This document shows positions 24,301-31,740 of a DNA stretch of 64,000 nt, one piece after another. How positions within the stretch are numbered: position 1 is the stretch's first letter; every line of letters starts with the position of its first letter. The notes below the pieces were generated by a model. It had not been told where the DNA came from. It saw only the letters and a program-made list of their open reading frames with translations, and searched no databases. Position numbers and translations under genes: made by a program. Source of the DNA: Diphasiastrum complanatum (taxonomy: Eukaryota > Streptophyta > Lycopodiopsida > Lycopodiales > Lycopodiaceae); the NCBI GenBank assembly GCA_029204225.1, contig CM055098.1, positions 20,092,685-20,156,684 on the forward strand, read 5' to 3'.

Positions 24301-24331
24301 GAACTCGTATTGCTACTGAAATCTTTTCCAT
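11..24331 (-). CDS. Kinesin-7 (KIN-7/CENP-E type) motor protein, 17 exons seen, 3' end outside window
   Basis: A plus-end microtubule motor of the plant kinesin-7 family, expected to bind ATP and microtubules in the cytoplasm or spindle. I joined the coding exons by hand: 24331-24187, 23908-23819, 17667-17549, 17434-17321, 17179-17098, 16836-16769, 5893-5810, 4534-4389, 4082-3980, 2312-2232, 2123-2055, 1939-1880, 1611-1453, 1226-1176, 1017-724, 376-308 and about 132-11. Every join keeps frame without a stop, giving about 618 residues. The start [12 protein letters not shown] matches the usual KIN-7 N-terminus. The P-loop GQTSSGKT, switch [11 protein letters not shown] and switch II DLAGSE are intact, and charged coiled-coil sequence follows the motor. 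Known plant relatives run roughly 800 residues, so the tail continues past the left edge. A short exon could still be hidden in intron 15. The precise subfamily (KIN-7N-like) is inferred from the start and the neck. Confidence 0.94.
724..1226 (-). CDS. Kinesin exons 14 and 15: stalk
   Basis: Exon 14 (1226-1176) encodes [17 protein letters not shown] and ends at donor GTAGAG. Exon 15 (1017-724) is 98 codons. It starts [17 protein letters not shown], has a proline run PLPPPFEK, and ends ERMGANE before donor GTGTGG. Phases are 0 throughout. The sequence is hydrophilic and is less conserved than the motor as far as I can judge. Confidence 0.88.
1453..1939 (-). CDS. Kinesin exons 12 and 13: coiled-coil stalk
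   Basis: Exon 12 (1939-1880) encodes [20 protein letters not shown]. Exon 13 (1611-1453) encodes [18 protein letters not shown] and on to RVYERRTRK, a strongly charged coiled coil. The join between them needs a GC donor (AAG then GCATGC). The nearest in-frame GT donor would add seven residues inside a conserved heptad run. Confidence 0.88.
2055..2312 (-). CDS. Kinesin exons 10 and 11: end of motor and start of stalk
   Basis: Exon 10 (2312-2232) encodes [17 protein letters not shown] and then CAQVNE, the end of the motor core. Its donor is GTCGGC. Exon 11 (2123-2055) encodes [19 protein letters not shown] and NKLQ, the start of the coiled coil, with donor GTAAAG. Both exons are phase 0 and the intron between them is 108 bp. 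Confidence 0.93.
3208..3415. repeat. Tandem duplication, about 104 bp x 2
   Basis: Two adjacent copies each start TATGCTGAGGTTA and carry AACACAAAAGATGCAGTAGG or a near copy of it. The second copy starts at 3312. They lie inside kinesin intron 9 and have no coding potential. Confidence 0.85.
3980..4082 (-). CDS. Kinesin exon 9
   Basis: A 103-bp exon encoding [19 protein letters not shown], then [16 protein letters not shown], the last conserved motor motif. The donor GTAAGA is canonical. The tryptophan after NVTPA at the exon edge is where many relatives have another residue, but moving the donor by one base would break frame with exon 10. Confidence 0.94.
4389..4534 (-). CDS. Kinesin exon 8: switch II
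   Basis: A 146-bp exon encoding [18 protein letters not shown], then [18 protein letters not shown], ending in ENLG. DLAGSE is switch II and HINKSL is the relay helix region that contacts microtubules. The acceptor is GAACAG and the donor is GTAACT. It ends two bases into a glycine codon that exon 9 completes. Confidence 0.95.
5010..5700. repeat. GGAAC/GTTCC-rich repeats in kinesin intron 7
   Basis: Two patches, near 5015-5055 and 5550-5675, share CGGAACGCTGC and its reverse complement, each close to a GTTCCAAAAAAA string. They are more GC-rich than the surrounding intron. The ends could be those of a small non-autonomous insertion, but I found no clean terminal repeats or target duplication. 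Confidence 0.4.
5810..5893 (-). CDS. Kinesin exon 7
   Basis: This is an 84-bp phase-0 exon encoding [15 protein letters not shown] through CDAVRVSVL, the strand that leads into switch II. It has acceptor AAACAG on its right side and donor GTATAT on its left. It is isolated between the 10.9-kb intron 6 and the 1,275-bp intron 7, so gene callers could easily miss it. It was found by searching for the expected VIESRD motif between switch I and [10 protein letters not shown]. Confidence 0.93.
6391..6870. repeat. Tandem duplication, about 250 and 230 bp
   Basis: Two diverged copies, 6391-6640 and 6641-6870, both run from AGTTCTTGCAATAAAG to CCATCTAAATTGTTAC. The second copy lacks about 20 bp. They are in intron 6, outside any recognised transposon. 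Confidence 0.9.
7210..8160 (+). other. Unidentified coding-like block
   Basis: Several overlapping plus-strand frames of 60-119 codons cover this stretch, among them a 113-codon frame (7267-7608) and an 81-codon frame (7750-7995) rich in R, E and D. They look like one longer frame broken by shifts. I recognise no family. It may be the remains of a transposon ORF, since the flanks are copia fragments. Confidence 0.3.
8480..8860 (-). pseudogene. Copia RNase H fragment
   Basis: The minus strand reads [18 protein letters not shown], then [20 protein letters not shown] and [10 protein letters not shown]. These are characteristic Ty1/copia RNase H motifs with acidic catalytic residues (D of DWAGD, E of STESEY, D of CDNQS). 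A stop interrupts the piece between the first and second motifs. It abuts a plus-strand copia integrase piece at about 8860, so the join is a rearrangement. Confidence 0.8.
8870..9030 (+). pseudogene. Copia integrase C-terminal fragment
   Basis: The plus strand reads [11 protein letters not shown] and then [19 protein letters not shown] and SKAYRAYT, the typical end of a copia integrase. It is followed at once by GAG-pre-integrase sequence of the next element, in the reverse of normal gene order. It therefore belongs to a different copy. Confidence 0.75.
9030..10055 (+). pseudogene. Copia integrase region
   Basis: The reading starts [20 protein letters not shown] (GAG-pre-integrase), then [11 protein letters not shown], the zinc-binding part. 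The catalytic core shows D in [10 protein letters not shown] and D in RTDRGGEY. The third acidic residue is disturbed by a frameshift near 9700, after which [20 protein letters not shown] and [17 protein letters not shown] continue in another frame. Confidence 0.88.
10052..11222 (+). pseudogene. Copia reverse transcriptase
   Basis: The frame contains [20 protein letters not shown], then [18 protein letters not shown] and [24 protein letters not shown] at 10865-10867 breaks the conserved YGLKQS motif. Downstream the catalytic [10 protein letters not shown] is intact near 10985-11010, followed by [20 protein letters not shown] premature stop follows CKPQERC at 11222. Confidence 0.9.
11222..11890 (+). 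pseudogene. Copia RNase H
   Basis: The sequence reads [20 protein letters not shown] and then [18 protein letters not shown]. Another frame carries [34 protein letters not shown] and [15 protein letters not shown]. At least two frameshifts separate these pieces. This is the 3' end of the polyprotein. Confidence 0.85.
11976..12254 (+). other. Arg/Lys-rich frame after copia RNase H
   Basis: A 92-codon frame directly follows the RNase H end and is dominated by R, K, E and S, because the DNA is a CGAAA-rich, purine-rich tract. It could be a polyprotein tail or simply the leader to the polypurine tract and 3' LTR. The copia at 48.2-50.3 kb has a similar tract in the same place. Confidence 0.4.
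12255..12820 (+). repeat. Possible copia 3' LTR or flank
   Basis: This is non-coding sequence after the plus-strand copia. It carries two related 25-bp strings, AGTCCGCTTGCGTGCGAGAC (near 12450) and AGTCCGCTAGTAAGCGAGAC (near 12499), as LTRs often do. No matching 5' LTR is present in the window, so the boundaries cannot be set. Confidence 0.35.
12880..14045 (-). pseudogene. Copia reverse transcriptase
   Basis: A frame of about 390 codons is open from the linker to beyond the palm domain. Motifs include [58 protein letters not shown] and the catalytic [13 protein letters not shown]. It ends in sequence where RNase H should start, so the 3' end is truncated. Confidence 0.92.
14046..15119 (-). 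pseudogene. Copia integrase
   Basis: This starts with [18 protein letters not shown] (end of protease and GAG-pre-integrase), then [16 protein letters not shown] with the zinc-binding histidines, and CESC. The catalytic acidic residues are visible in [15 protein letters not shown] and [12 protein letters not shown] in the core near 14610 interrupts it. The C-terminus reads [19 protein letters not shown] and [15 protein letters not shown]. Confidence 0.88.
15519..16085 (-). pseudogene. Copia gag
   Basis: The reading begins [20 protein letters not shown], then [20 protein letters not shown], matching the UBN2-type gag of plant copia elements, and runs on to [15 protein letters not shown]. It strongly resembles the minus-strand gag at 62.9-63.15 kb. 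Zinc-knuckle sequence is not clear because the next 400 bp (15120-15518) are broken. Confidence 0.82.
16086..16768. other. Intron 6 right flank, no recognised feature
   Basis: A 96-codon plus-strand frame (16149-16439) shows no family motif. Its start, with CGATTTCAG and GACCGAC strings, resembles the copia LTR sequence near 63.5 kb and may be LTR debris of the adjacent gag. The remainder is plain intron. Confidence 0.4.
16769..17667 (-). CDS. Kinesin exons 3-6: P-loop to switch I
   Basis: Exon 3 (17667-17549) carries [19 protein letters not shown], the ATP-binding P-loop, and ends at GAG before donor GTGTGG. Exon 4 (17434-17321) carries the strand [19 protein letters not shown] and ends before donor GTCAGC. 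Exon 5 (17179-17098) carries [18 protein letters not shown]. Exon 6 (16836-16769) carries [18 protein letters not shown], which is switch I, and ends at a perfect GTGAGT donor. Introns 3 to 5 are short at 114, 141 and 261 bp. All exon phases agree. Confidence 0.94.
19162..19607 (+). repeat. Copia 5' LTR (446 bp)
   Basis: The LTR begins TGTTAGAAA and ends TTTCCTACA, a near-perfect terminal inverted pair with TG...CA ends. It stops exactly at a tRNA-Met type primer binding site at 19608. A CT run lies near its 3' end. No second copy is present in the window, so the 3' half of the element has been lost. Confidence 0.8.
19608..19620 (+). other. Copia primer binding site
   Basis: TGGTATCGGAGCT follows the LTR end with no gap. 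It is one mismatch from TGGTATCAGAGC, the complement of the initiator tRNA-Met 3' end that most plant copia elements use. Confidence 0.85.
20305..21007 (+). pseudogene. Copia gag
   Basis: The frame starts [20 protein letters not shown], then [19 protein letters not shown], the typical copia gag N-terminus. A frameshift near 20440 moves to [19 protein letters not shown] and then [17 protein letters not shown]. After a stop near 20640 the frame resumes as [19 protein letters not shown] and [16 protein letters not shown]. Protease and pol are absent downstream. The leader (19620-20304) holds several small serine-rich frames of no evident meaning. Confidence 0.85.
21130..22285 (+). pseudogene. 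hAT transposase C-terminal remnant
   Basis: The plus-strand pieces [12 protein letters not shown] and [13 protein letters not shown], a stop, then [19 protein letters not shown] and CCTTNLRLW line up with the dimerisation region of hAT transposases (usual pattern: W...I...CERNWS...H.KKRN.L...NLRL). An acidic frame at 21914-22225, with repeated DEAEQG and DDAEQG, could be the usual acidic hAT tail. The 450 bp between them are not explained. No terminal inverted repeats or 8-bp duplication were found. Confidence 0.55.
23819..24331 (-). CDS. Kinesin exons 1 and 2: motor N-terminus
   Basis: Exon 1 (24331-24187) encodes [12 protein letters not shown] through GQSFTF and ends one base into a codon at donor GTATGA. 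Exon 2 (23908-23819) begins after acceptor GCAG and restores the D of SFTFDRVF. It continues through [19 protein letters not shown] and ends at donor GTAATT. Intron 1 is 278 bp. The frame is open upstream of the ATG to a TTG at 24349, but the conserved family start is the internal ATG, so I place translation start there. Confidence 0.93.
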
Positions 24332-24485
24332 ATCTTTTGGAATGGTCAAGTACTGCTAGAATCAGGTAGCTATAGATAGTCAATTGGAAGATTCTTCCAG
24401 CAGCATAGGTGAAATGTTGAACTCAACACTAATTTTGCATATCGACTAGCTTTCTTGACAAAAAAAATTTCATGAAGAACCTTAC

Positions 24486-24640
24486 CTTCCAGCTGTCTTG
24501 CCTAGTGGCAACCTTGTAAGTTTGTCACACTCGCCGTTGCTTCAAGAACCAGGCTTTTGCATACTCCCGAGCCCTATTTAGTTTTCTTGTGAATGATTCT
24601 TTGATCACCTTTGGAATAATCTATCAGCCTGTGAAAAGTT
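24486..24640 (-). promoter_or_regulatory. Possible kinesin 5' UTR exon
   Basis: A consensus donor (GTAAGG on the minus strand, plus positions 24480-24485) and a possible acceptor CTAGCAG close to 24354-24360 would splice an untranslated exon onto the leader just above the ATG at 24331. There is no coding support and the 5' limit is a guess. I do not see a convincing TATA box that fixes a transcription start. Confidence 0.3.
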
Positions 24641-25942
24641 CAAAGAATAAAAATCGCAACAAAATGTAGAATCTAACAAAAACTTTTGTGAAAAACAGTG
24701 CAGTAGATACTTGAATTGTGCTTACTACAAAATGTACAGTCTAAAAGAAAACCAACTAAAAATTTTCAATTCCAAACTGAATTTTGTCAAAAAAAAATTG
24801 TCTCAAGCACAGAATAAATTACCCACAAATTTGCAATGATCCGTTGAATCACACTTTCTAGGTTCTCTCACCTGCACAATATTTACAGCACCTAACTTTT
24901 CTGATTGTCTGACCTCAAAGGGCTTAACCTATGCAGATCACTGGATAGGAAGTTGCCCTATGCGCAATTGCGAATGTTACAACATTGAACCTATTATAAT
25001 TTGATATTCTCGCTCTGAGCCATATGCAGTGCAATTGGGAGGGGCACACACAGTACTCCTTGATGTACACTTCGCTAGAGCTCCCTCAAGAATTGGAAAA
25101 GATGCACTCAACAATCTATCTCTATTAGAAAGATCAATATTTCGCTAGAACACTAATGTCCTTGTCTACAAAATGGAGGTGTATACGGTGTGCCATGACC
25201 GTCATGTGGCAAGGCCCTCAAACCCCTAGTTGCCCCCCTAAATTTGTAAAAGGTGAAACCTTGAAGCTATCCATTCTCTTTTCCCATTCTTGTGCACTTC
25301 GTTCTTAAGTCTCCTGGGGCCCAATTAGGCTTACCCCTAAATGGCCCACTTGTTGACCCACTAAAATAGCTCAACAAAATTTGACAGAGCTATAACCAAT
25401 GAACCAAAATTGGTTATTTTGGCTGATTAACCCCAAAGGCTGTAACAATTGGCATCTGCATATCACACCTTCTAGGTGAGTTAAATCTTATATTTGACAA
25501 TATATTCGTGTATTCTATGTTCAAAGAGTTTGGTTAGGCCCATTGGGGGTCAAGCTAGAACTCTAAATGACTTATTCTTGGAGATAGGTGTTGGTGGGTT
25601 TCTAATCTTACCTTAATACTGAGACTTGGGCTTGTCATGTAGTCTTCGCTTTACTTGGGTACGGTTGCCAAGAACAAAAACGTTTTCTAGGGGGGGGAGC
25701 ACCATGTCATCACTTATCATTAGGCCTATTTGTTTCATGATTTGACACTATGGTTACCATAGTGGCATCATGCTTGGACTTATACATTGCAATTAATACA
25801 TCTTTAGGTGTTACATCATTGGTCTTATATGTACTTCATAACTCGTTTGTTACAATTACTATCAGGCATTTGTATTCACTTTAAAAGCTTGGGATACTCT
25901 TGTAAATTCAATCCTATGGCACTCGTATTAGGTTGGCATGGG
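24640..25942. other. Upstream flank of kinesin, no recognised gene
   Basis: AT-rich sequence with no long frame and no protein motif I recognise. It would include the kinesin promoter, but nothing specific can be assigned. Confidence 0.5.
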
Positions 25943-25947
25943 GTCCT

Positions 25948-26305
25948 TGTAATAGATCCTAACACCACAGTAGGGCAAACACTAACTGATCCACCCAACC
26001 TTGCCTACTCCCTGATATAGAGTAAGCCCCTCCTAGCCCAGTGTGAGGACTGGTAGCATGCAACTGCCAAGTGTCGGCCACGTGGCACTGACGTGGCCGA
26101 CTGCACGTCGGGACCCAACTGGGGGCCCTATCCTGCTGACAGGGTCCCTAGGCTGTGTTAGGCCTGCCATGGCTATGGACCGTGCTGGAGCACACTACTC
26201 ACACTGTCTTGCCCTGTTGGTCATGTACGCTGGACACGACCCTGACTGTGGTATCTGACCTATCTGTGTTCTCTAGGGTTCGGCACTGGTTACGAGCTCG
26301 TAACA
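25948..26305 (-). repeat. Chromovirus 3' LTR (358 bp)
   Basis: On the plus strand it begins TGTAATAGATCC and ends GAGCTCGTAACA, with TG...CA termini. It is GC-rich compared with its surroundings. It differs from the copy at 27117-27474 at three bases only. Confidence 0.93.
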
Positions 26306-26320
26306 CTCCCTCCCCCTTAA
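26306..26320 (-). other. Polypurine tract of the chromovirus
   Basis: The minus strand reads TTAAGGGGGAGGGAG directly against the 3' LTR. The TAA stop of the integrase frame lies inside it. A purine tract in this place is the primer site for second-strand synthesis. Confidence 0.9.
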
Positions 26321-27116
26321 GAACCGTCTTGGTCCTCTAAGACAAAGTCTGGAAAAATCTTGCGAAGGACGCTGCCTCTTTCCCAAGTGGCATTCTCAAC
26401 AGGCTGATCATTCCACTTAACCAGATATTCTCGGTATAGAGTATGACGAGTCTGCGTCTCTCTACTATCAAGAATTTCCTCTGGTTCATGTGGAGGTTGT
26501 TGAGGATCCAATGGGAGAACTAGAACACTGTCCCCTACCAGATTATCTGATCTGGTTAAGGCTTTTCGTAACTGACTTACATGAAAGACTGGAAAAACCT
26601 TACTGCTGTGTGGGAGCTCTAGTTCATAGGTGACCTCGCCTAGTCTCCTACTGATGGTAAAGGGACCACAATACCTTGGAGACAACTTAGCACACACTCC
26701 TGATTTGAGGGTTTTAGAGTCAACTGGGACTCTCAAGTAGACTTTCTCACCAGTGGAGAACTGCATATCCCGTCTGTGTGGATCTGCATAATGCCTGGCT
26801 CGATCCTGGGATTGTCTAATGCTACGCTTAGCATGTTCTATCATCTGGTTTAGGTCTTCTAAAAAGTTTCTGGCTGCTTCAACTTTTTCTTGTTTAAACC
26901 CTACAGCTGTGGGTGAGCGTGGCTGAAAACCGTACATCAGCATAAATGGGCTGTATCCCGTAGCTGAATGTTTGGTACTGTTGTAAGCAAACTCTAATAT
27001 CGAGAGATACTCCTCCCAATTAGTCTGCCTCTTGCTGACGTATGCACGAAGCATATCCTCCAGCACTTGATTTACCCTTTCTGTTTGACCGTCCGTCTGT
27101 GGATGGTCGGTACCAG
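26317..27116 (-). pseudogene. Gypsy integrase C-terminal part with chromodomain
   Basis: An uninterrupted frame starts near DHPQTDGQTERVNQVLED, which contains the third catalytic acidic residue, passes through FAYNSTKHSATGYSPFMLMY and GPFTISRRLGEVTYELELP, and ends with the chromodomain-like YLVKWNDQPVENATWE. It lacks the first two catalytic aspartates. A longer frame of 276 codons begins inside the 5' LTR, but this is chance read-through across the deletion join. The type is chromovirus, by the chromodomain. Confidence 0.92.
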
Positions 27117-27474
27117 TGTAATAGATCCTAACACCACAGTAGGGCAAACACTAACTGATCCACCCAACCTTGCCTACTCCTTGATATAGAGTAAGCCCCT
27201 CCTAGCCCAGTGTGAGGACTGGTAGCATGCAACTGCCAAGTGTCGGCCACGTGGCACTGTCGTGGCCGACTGCACGTCGGGACCCAACTGGGGGCCCTAT
27301 CCTGCTGACAGGGTCCCTAGGCTGTGTTAGGCCCGCCATGGCTATGGACCGTGCTGGAGCACACTACTCACACTGTCTTGCCCTGTTGGTCATGTACGCT
27401 GGACACGACCCTGACTGTGGTATCTGACCTATCTGTGTTCTCTAGGGTTCGGCACTGGTTACGAGCTCGTAACA
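27117..27474 (-). repeat. Chromovirus 5' LTR (358 bp)
   Basis: The second LTR copy has the same ends as the copy at 25948-26305. Just inside it, at 27116, there is no primer binding site. The sequence runs straight into integrase. Confidence 0.93.
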
Positions 27475-27479
27475 GTCCT

Positions 27480-28049
27480 ATTCTATGCAACAAAGTTCAT
27501 GTTTATGCCTTCATGTGACATTCTTGGTCTATCTAATCCTCATGGTGTATGGTGTCTAAAGCACAATTTTGCAAGAGGATGCATTCCTTCCATACGAGCA
27601 TTTCACGATAGTAATAATGATAACAATGGTTTGGTAGGTGGCAAGTCCCTACTCGGCCTGTAGAATGCAGAGTACAAAGCAGAACTTGGTAGTTTTGGCT
27701 TTTCTATCAAAATTGGGAGCAATGGACGCAATGTCAAGAAGCGATCCTCTGCCAAAAGTAAGGATGTATCTGCCATTTATTCCCAAGAGCAGAACTAAGC
27801 ACAAATGATCAAAAGAACTTACCCAAACTATTCAATGTTTTCTGCTTTCGGAGCTATATTTCCAGCATATTGGCTACATCTGCAGTTGCCATGGATTCCG
27901 TAATGCTTTAGAACAAGATGATTGCACCAACTTTCTTCAAGCATTTTCGAAAGGAACGTCTCCTCGCCTTTACCCCATGATCTAAGAAAAGAACAACGCA
28001 ACTGTCGCCATACCACACCACACCACACCAGCTTGCGAGATCTCGAGCA

Positions 28050-28090
<41 letters not shown>

Positions 28091-28905
28091 TGTGGGTCCC
28101 TGTTCCAAAGCGCCAAAACCATTTGAAGCGAGAGAGAGTTCAAATTGAAGAGCATTAATAATATTGTAACGTATTATTAGCGTAGCTTGATATTGTTTCC
28201 TTGTAAACCAACAACCCCACCCGCGCCCCCCCACCCCCCGAACCCAGAGGGCTTACAACCTTAAAGCCACCACTTTGCAACCCTTTGGGCACCGCCCCAA
28301 TGCATGTTTCCCAACATTCGTTGAGCCAACTTTGTTCTTTGAGAGTGTATTGTGACTTGAGCCATTTGTTCATACAACTGAGATCAAAGTGTCGTGTAGG
28401 CAGTCTCATATGCAAGTTAGGGGATTTCTCATCTTCTCGTGAATTTGAAGCTTAAGAGAACATTCATATCAAAACTATGCTAGAGGTGAACTTTGAATCT
28501 TTTGCCATGTGGTAAGCTGCACACCACATGACAAATCCACATGGCGAACATATATTGGGTCAGCAGGCCCAAGTCATTCACGTTGGACATGTGTCTTTAT
28601 GATACTAGACTCCCCTTCAACTTGGTGTCATGGGTGGTTCTCTTGTTGGATTTGCGCTTATTTATGACCCATTACATGAACTAGAGCTCACTGAAACACA
28701 AAGCTTTTGACCCTATTCTTTTAGTTAAATCTGGCAAACAATGGTATGCATATTGCTAAAACACATCGTCATGGGTTACGGAATTTTTTTTTTTCTATGC
28801 TTTGTTGAGTAAACATTATGCTCATTTCTAAAATTATGGAGACTCTACTCTCAAGAAACTAGTAGATTTGGTGATAAAGCTTTGGTGTTTGGGAGGATAG
28901 GTGCC
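27480..28905. other. No recognised gene; one short (CT)n at 28052-28088
   Basis: Small frames of 70-108 codons near 27.8-28.4 kb overlap on both strands and have no family motif. The CT microsatellite generates false serine-leucine and arginine-glutamate frames. Confidence 0.5.
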
Positions 28906-29492
28906 TACACTCTCAAGCTTAGAGCAACGCCTTAGGACCCAAAAGCGAATGGTCTGACAGATTGAGCAAATGGTATGCTTTGCAAAATTTTGAATAAAAT
29001 TACTACAGCCCATTCATCGGATTGGGATAAGAAGTTACCCTCTATTTTGTGGGCTTATCGCAACACAGAGAAGATCATGACAAAGAAGACACCATTCTAT
29101 TTGGTCTATGGCATGTACCCGATTCTACCAATAGAATGTGAAGTTCCGAGTTATCAAATTGAAGTTCAAGAGAGACTCTCTGAGGAAGACAGTTTACAAC
29201 ATCGACTTTGACTTCTCGACAAGTTAGAAGAAGATCAGAATGCAACGATGGATGAGACTAAAGTCGTCCAAGCGAACCGAAAGAAACAGTTTGACGTGAC
29301 GATTAAAAAGGTCGTACTCAAGGAAGGCGACTATGCATTGTTGTACGAAACTCGACATATTATGGTAAATTGCATACCAGATGGATGGGGCCCTACAAGG
29401 TCATCAAATTGTTCAATACAACTGGCCGACTTGGAAGAAAATTTACAACTGACCAGAGTCAATGGATCTCGGCTCAAGAAGTACTACTAGTG
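28906..29492 (+). pseudogene. Ty3/gypsy integrase C-terminal fragment
   Basis: The frame reads MLCKILNKITTAHSSDWDKK, ILWAYRNTEKIMTKKTPFYL and VYGMYPILPIECEVPSYQIE, then QANRKKQFDVTIKKVVLKEG. The motif GPYKVIKLF is in another frame, and the piece ends VNGSRLKKYY. This is the end of a gypsy integrase of a lineage other than the chromovirus. At least two frameshifts are present, and no LTR or RT lies next to it. Confidence 0.82.
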
Positions 29493-29494
29493 AG

Positions 29495-31740
29495 GTTTTA
29501 TTTTATTTATATATTAAATTATCATTCGATTTTTACTAATTGTTTATTTTAAAGAATATTCTTATAGATTTTAGAAATATTCTTTGAATTTATTCAAACT
29601 TGTTACCACGTCATTACGTAAATATGTTTTTTGGTTTTTGTGTACAGTAAATGTTTGTGTACGTAGAGCGGTTGTTCAACCTACGGTTGACACCTATCTA
29701 CTTGCATCGCCACCTGTTGCATTAATCATGCATCGTCTTCCTCATTTTTTTCCAACACCATTTTCACCTCATTTTTCTTTTACCTCATAGTGAATTCGTG
29801 CTCGTGTTTTCTTGCTTGCTTGTGCAATCTGATCATTGTTGCAATCACTATTGAGGTCTTGCTTGCGAACTATTGCATTGGCTAACCACTATAGAGTGTA
29901 TTCTGATTTTCATATTGAATTTTTGTACCTATTTCATCTGTGACCTGAGCTTCTGTAATTTCAGTTTTAAGTTCCTACTTCATCTATGAATTGAGCTTAT
30001 GCTCAGATTTATTTCAGTTACTTCATCTGTAATCTGAGCTTTCTTGAATTTAAGCATTATACCGTTCTATTTTGTTGTTCATTGTTTGTTAATGTTATTG
30101 TTTTTATAGAAAACATGGCCTCAAGCAACATTGACTCGATAGTAGCGAACTGGGAAGGTTTGTAGCCCCATCAACATTGATTCGATTAAAACAATGGCTG
30201 ACATCTACAGGTTGGGGGTTTTTCTCAAGGTGAATCCGTCATTGGTATTGATGAAAATATGCAATGAGTTTGTGGCCGGGATTCAACAAGTCACATACGA
30301 CGACATCAGAGTCAAAGTGAGGGACACAGAGCTGCTGATTACAGAGAGGACATTTATGCAAAAATCTCTATGATCATCAACTCTATATTTCACAACTTGT
30401 GCCACTTTTCCAATCAAGCGGTGTTTGTTACAGATATAGAATCCACTATAGTAGTAACCAACATTGGCTATTTGGTTCACGCTCTCAAAGTGAACCAATC
30501 AATTTCTCTTATATTGCATTCAAGGCCTTTCACTTTTTTGTGAAGCATGGAAAGTATGTGGCATTGGGAGCTCAAATAGGCCACTTGTGCCATCACTATC
30601 AACTGTTAAATGCGTTAGAGTTGCCCATGATGCAAGAAAGAATAATATTACCTCCAGTACAGGAGGATATGGTCATCGTAGTTGAGGATGACACACTAGC
30701 AAGGACCGACACTTCAGAAATAATCACAACTACAAATATAGGCCCATTGCCACGCACATAAGATGGGGACTAGATTTGACCCGACGACCCTCGTGTGGCA
30801 ATGTCCCTGGCAATTGCGTGGCAAACTGAGTGGCAATGAACGCGTGACACTGCCACGCCGCCTAAGTTTTCCGTCACCGGCTCTTCCTCCGAACCGATTT
30901 GGGGAGAGGGGGCTCGGAGCGATTCAAATTTTAAATCCGCGGGGCTATTTACATTGATACACATATTTATATATGTGTCCCTTAGAAACCCTTTCCGACC
31001 CTTTTGGGTCAGAACATATTGGGTCGGACGATTTTTAAAAAATAAAAAAACATGTGTTAAGCTGGGCGCAATCTTCCTTCTTCTTTTTTGTAATACACTG
31101 AGGGACGCTAGATATACTACTACTTCCATGAAGTATGGTACCAATGATCTAATAGATTTTGAGGAACATGGTTGTGTGTTGTGCGGTTAAAGCCAATTGA
31201 AGGAAGATTAAGGATAGAAGAGATCTGAAATCTCTGTGGAGGTGGGTTTTTGGATTGTTGATGGATGGAGATGAGAGCAATTGACAAGAGCGCAGGGGAA
31301 TGTGGTGGGGTGTTTTCAGATTTTGTGTTGAGTGGATGGAAAGGAAATAACTCGGCGGACGTTGTTAGATGATTGCTAGCATTGAGGAATGGATCAAACA
31401 TCTTTGTTTGTGAAATCCTTGGTTGTGGTCTTGTGCAGAGGTGCTACCAGCAATGCTAACAGGATCGCCATGACTAATTGATTGTATCATAGTCGAATTT
31501 GATTTCAGAATATCATTGAGAGCGTAAAATGGATTTTTCTTGAGATGGTGATAGGGGACAAGAAAAAATTGAGCATTTGCAATGTCCATCTATTGAAGTG
31601 CTCATGCTCCTATATTAGATCTCTGCTGCCGTAATCTCTTCTTAAAATAAAACTATTGCTCCCCTGTCCTTCCAAGCAGCAAACTAATCATCCTGCCCAA
31701 GGACTAGATTCAATCTATCAGGGGCCAAAATTGATTGTTC
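29495..31740. other. No recognised gene
   Basis: The stretch holds frames of up to 124 codons on both strands (such as 30399-30761 plus and 30770-31144 minus) without known motifs. It may include the 3' flank of the gypsy piece, but I cannot define ends. A short GC-richer patch lies at about 30770-30950. Confidence 0.4.

Larger units (their letters stand above)
25943..27479 (-). mobile_element. Internally deleted Ty3/gypsy chromovirus with target-site duplication
   Basis: The structure on the minus strand is 5' LTR (27474-27117), integrase C-terminus and chromodomain (27116-26317), polypurine tract (26320-26306), 3' LTR (26305-25948). GTCCT lies immediately outside both ends (25943-25947 and 27475-27479), a 5-bp target duplication. 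The LTRs are both 358 bp and differ at three positions. The primer binding site, gag, protease, RT, RNase H and most of the integrase are gone. The internal part begins right at the LTR edge, so this copy cannot prime reverse transcription. Confidence 0.93.

Noticed and set aside
24332-24349. Earlier kinesin start at a TTG six codons upstream
   Set aside because: Plant kinesin-7 proteins start MEK-I-V-A-RVRP. The ATG at 24331 fits, and a TTG start is not expected in a plant nuclear gene.
26043-26340. Short plus-strand frames repeated almost identically at 27212-27518
   Set aside because: They lie in the two LTRs of the chromovirus and are repeated only because the LTRs are.
31120-31589. Minus-strand frames of 74 and 93 codons near a copia-rich area
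   Set aside because: I could not find a copia gag or any other family motif in them.
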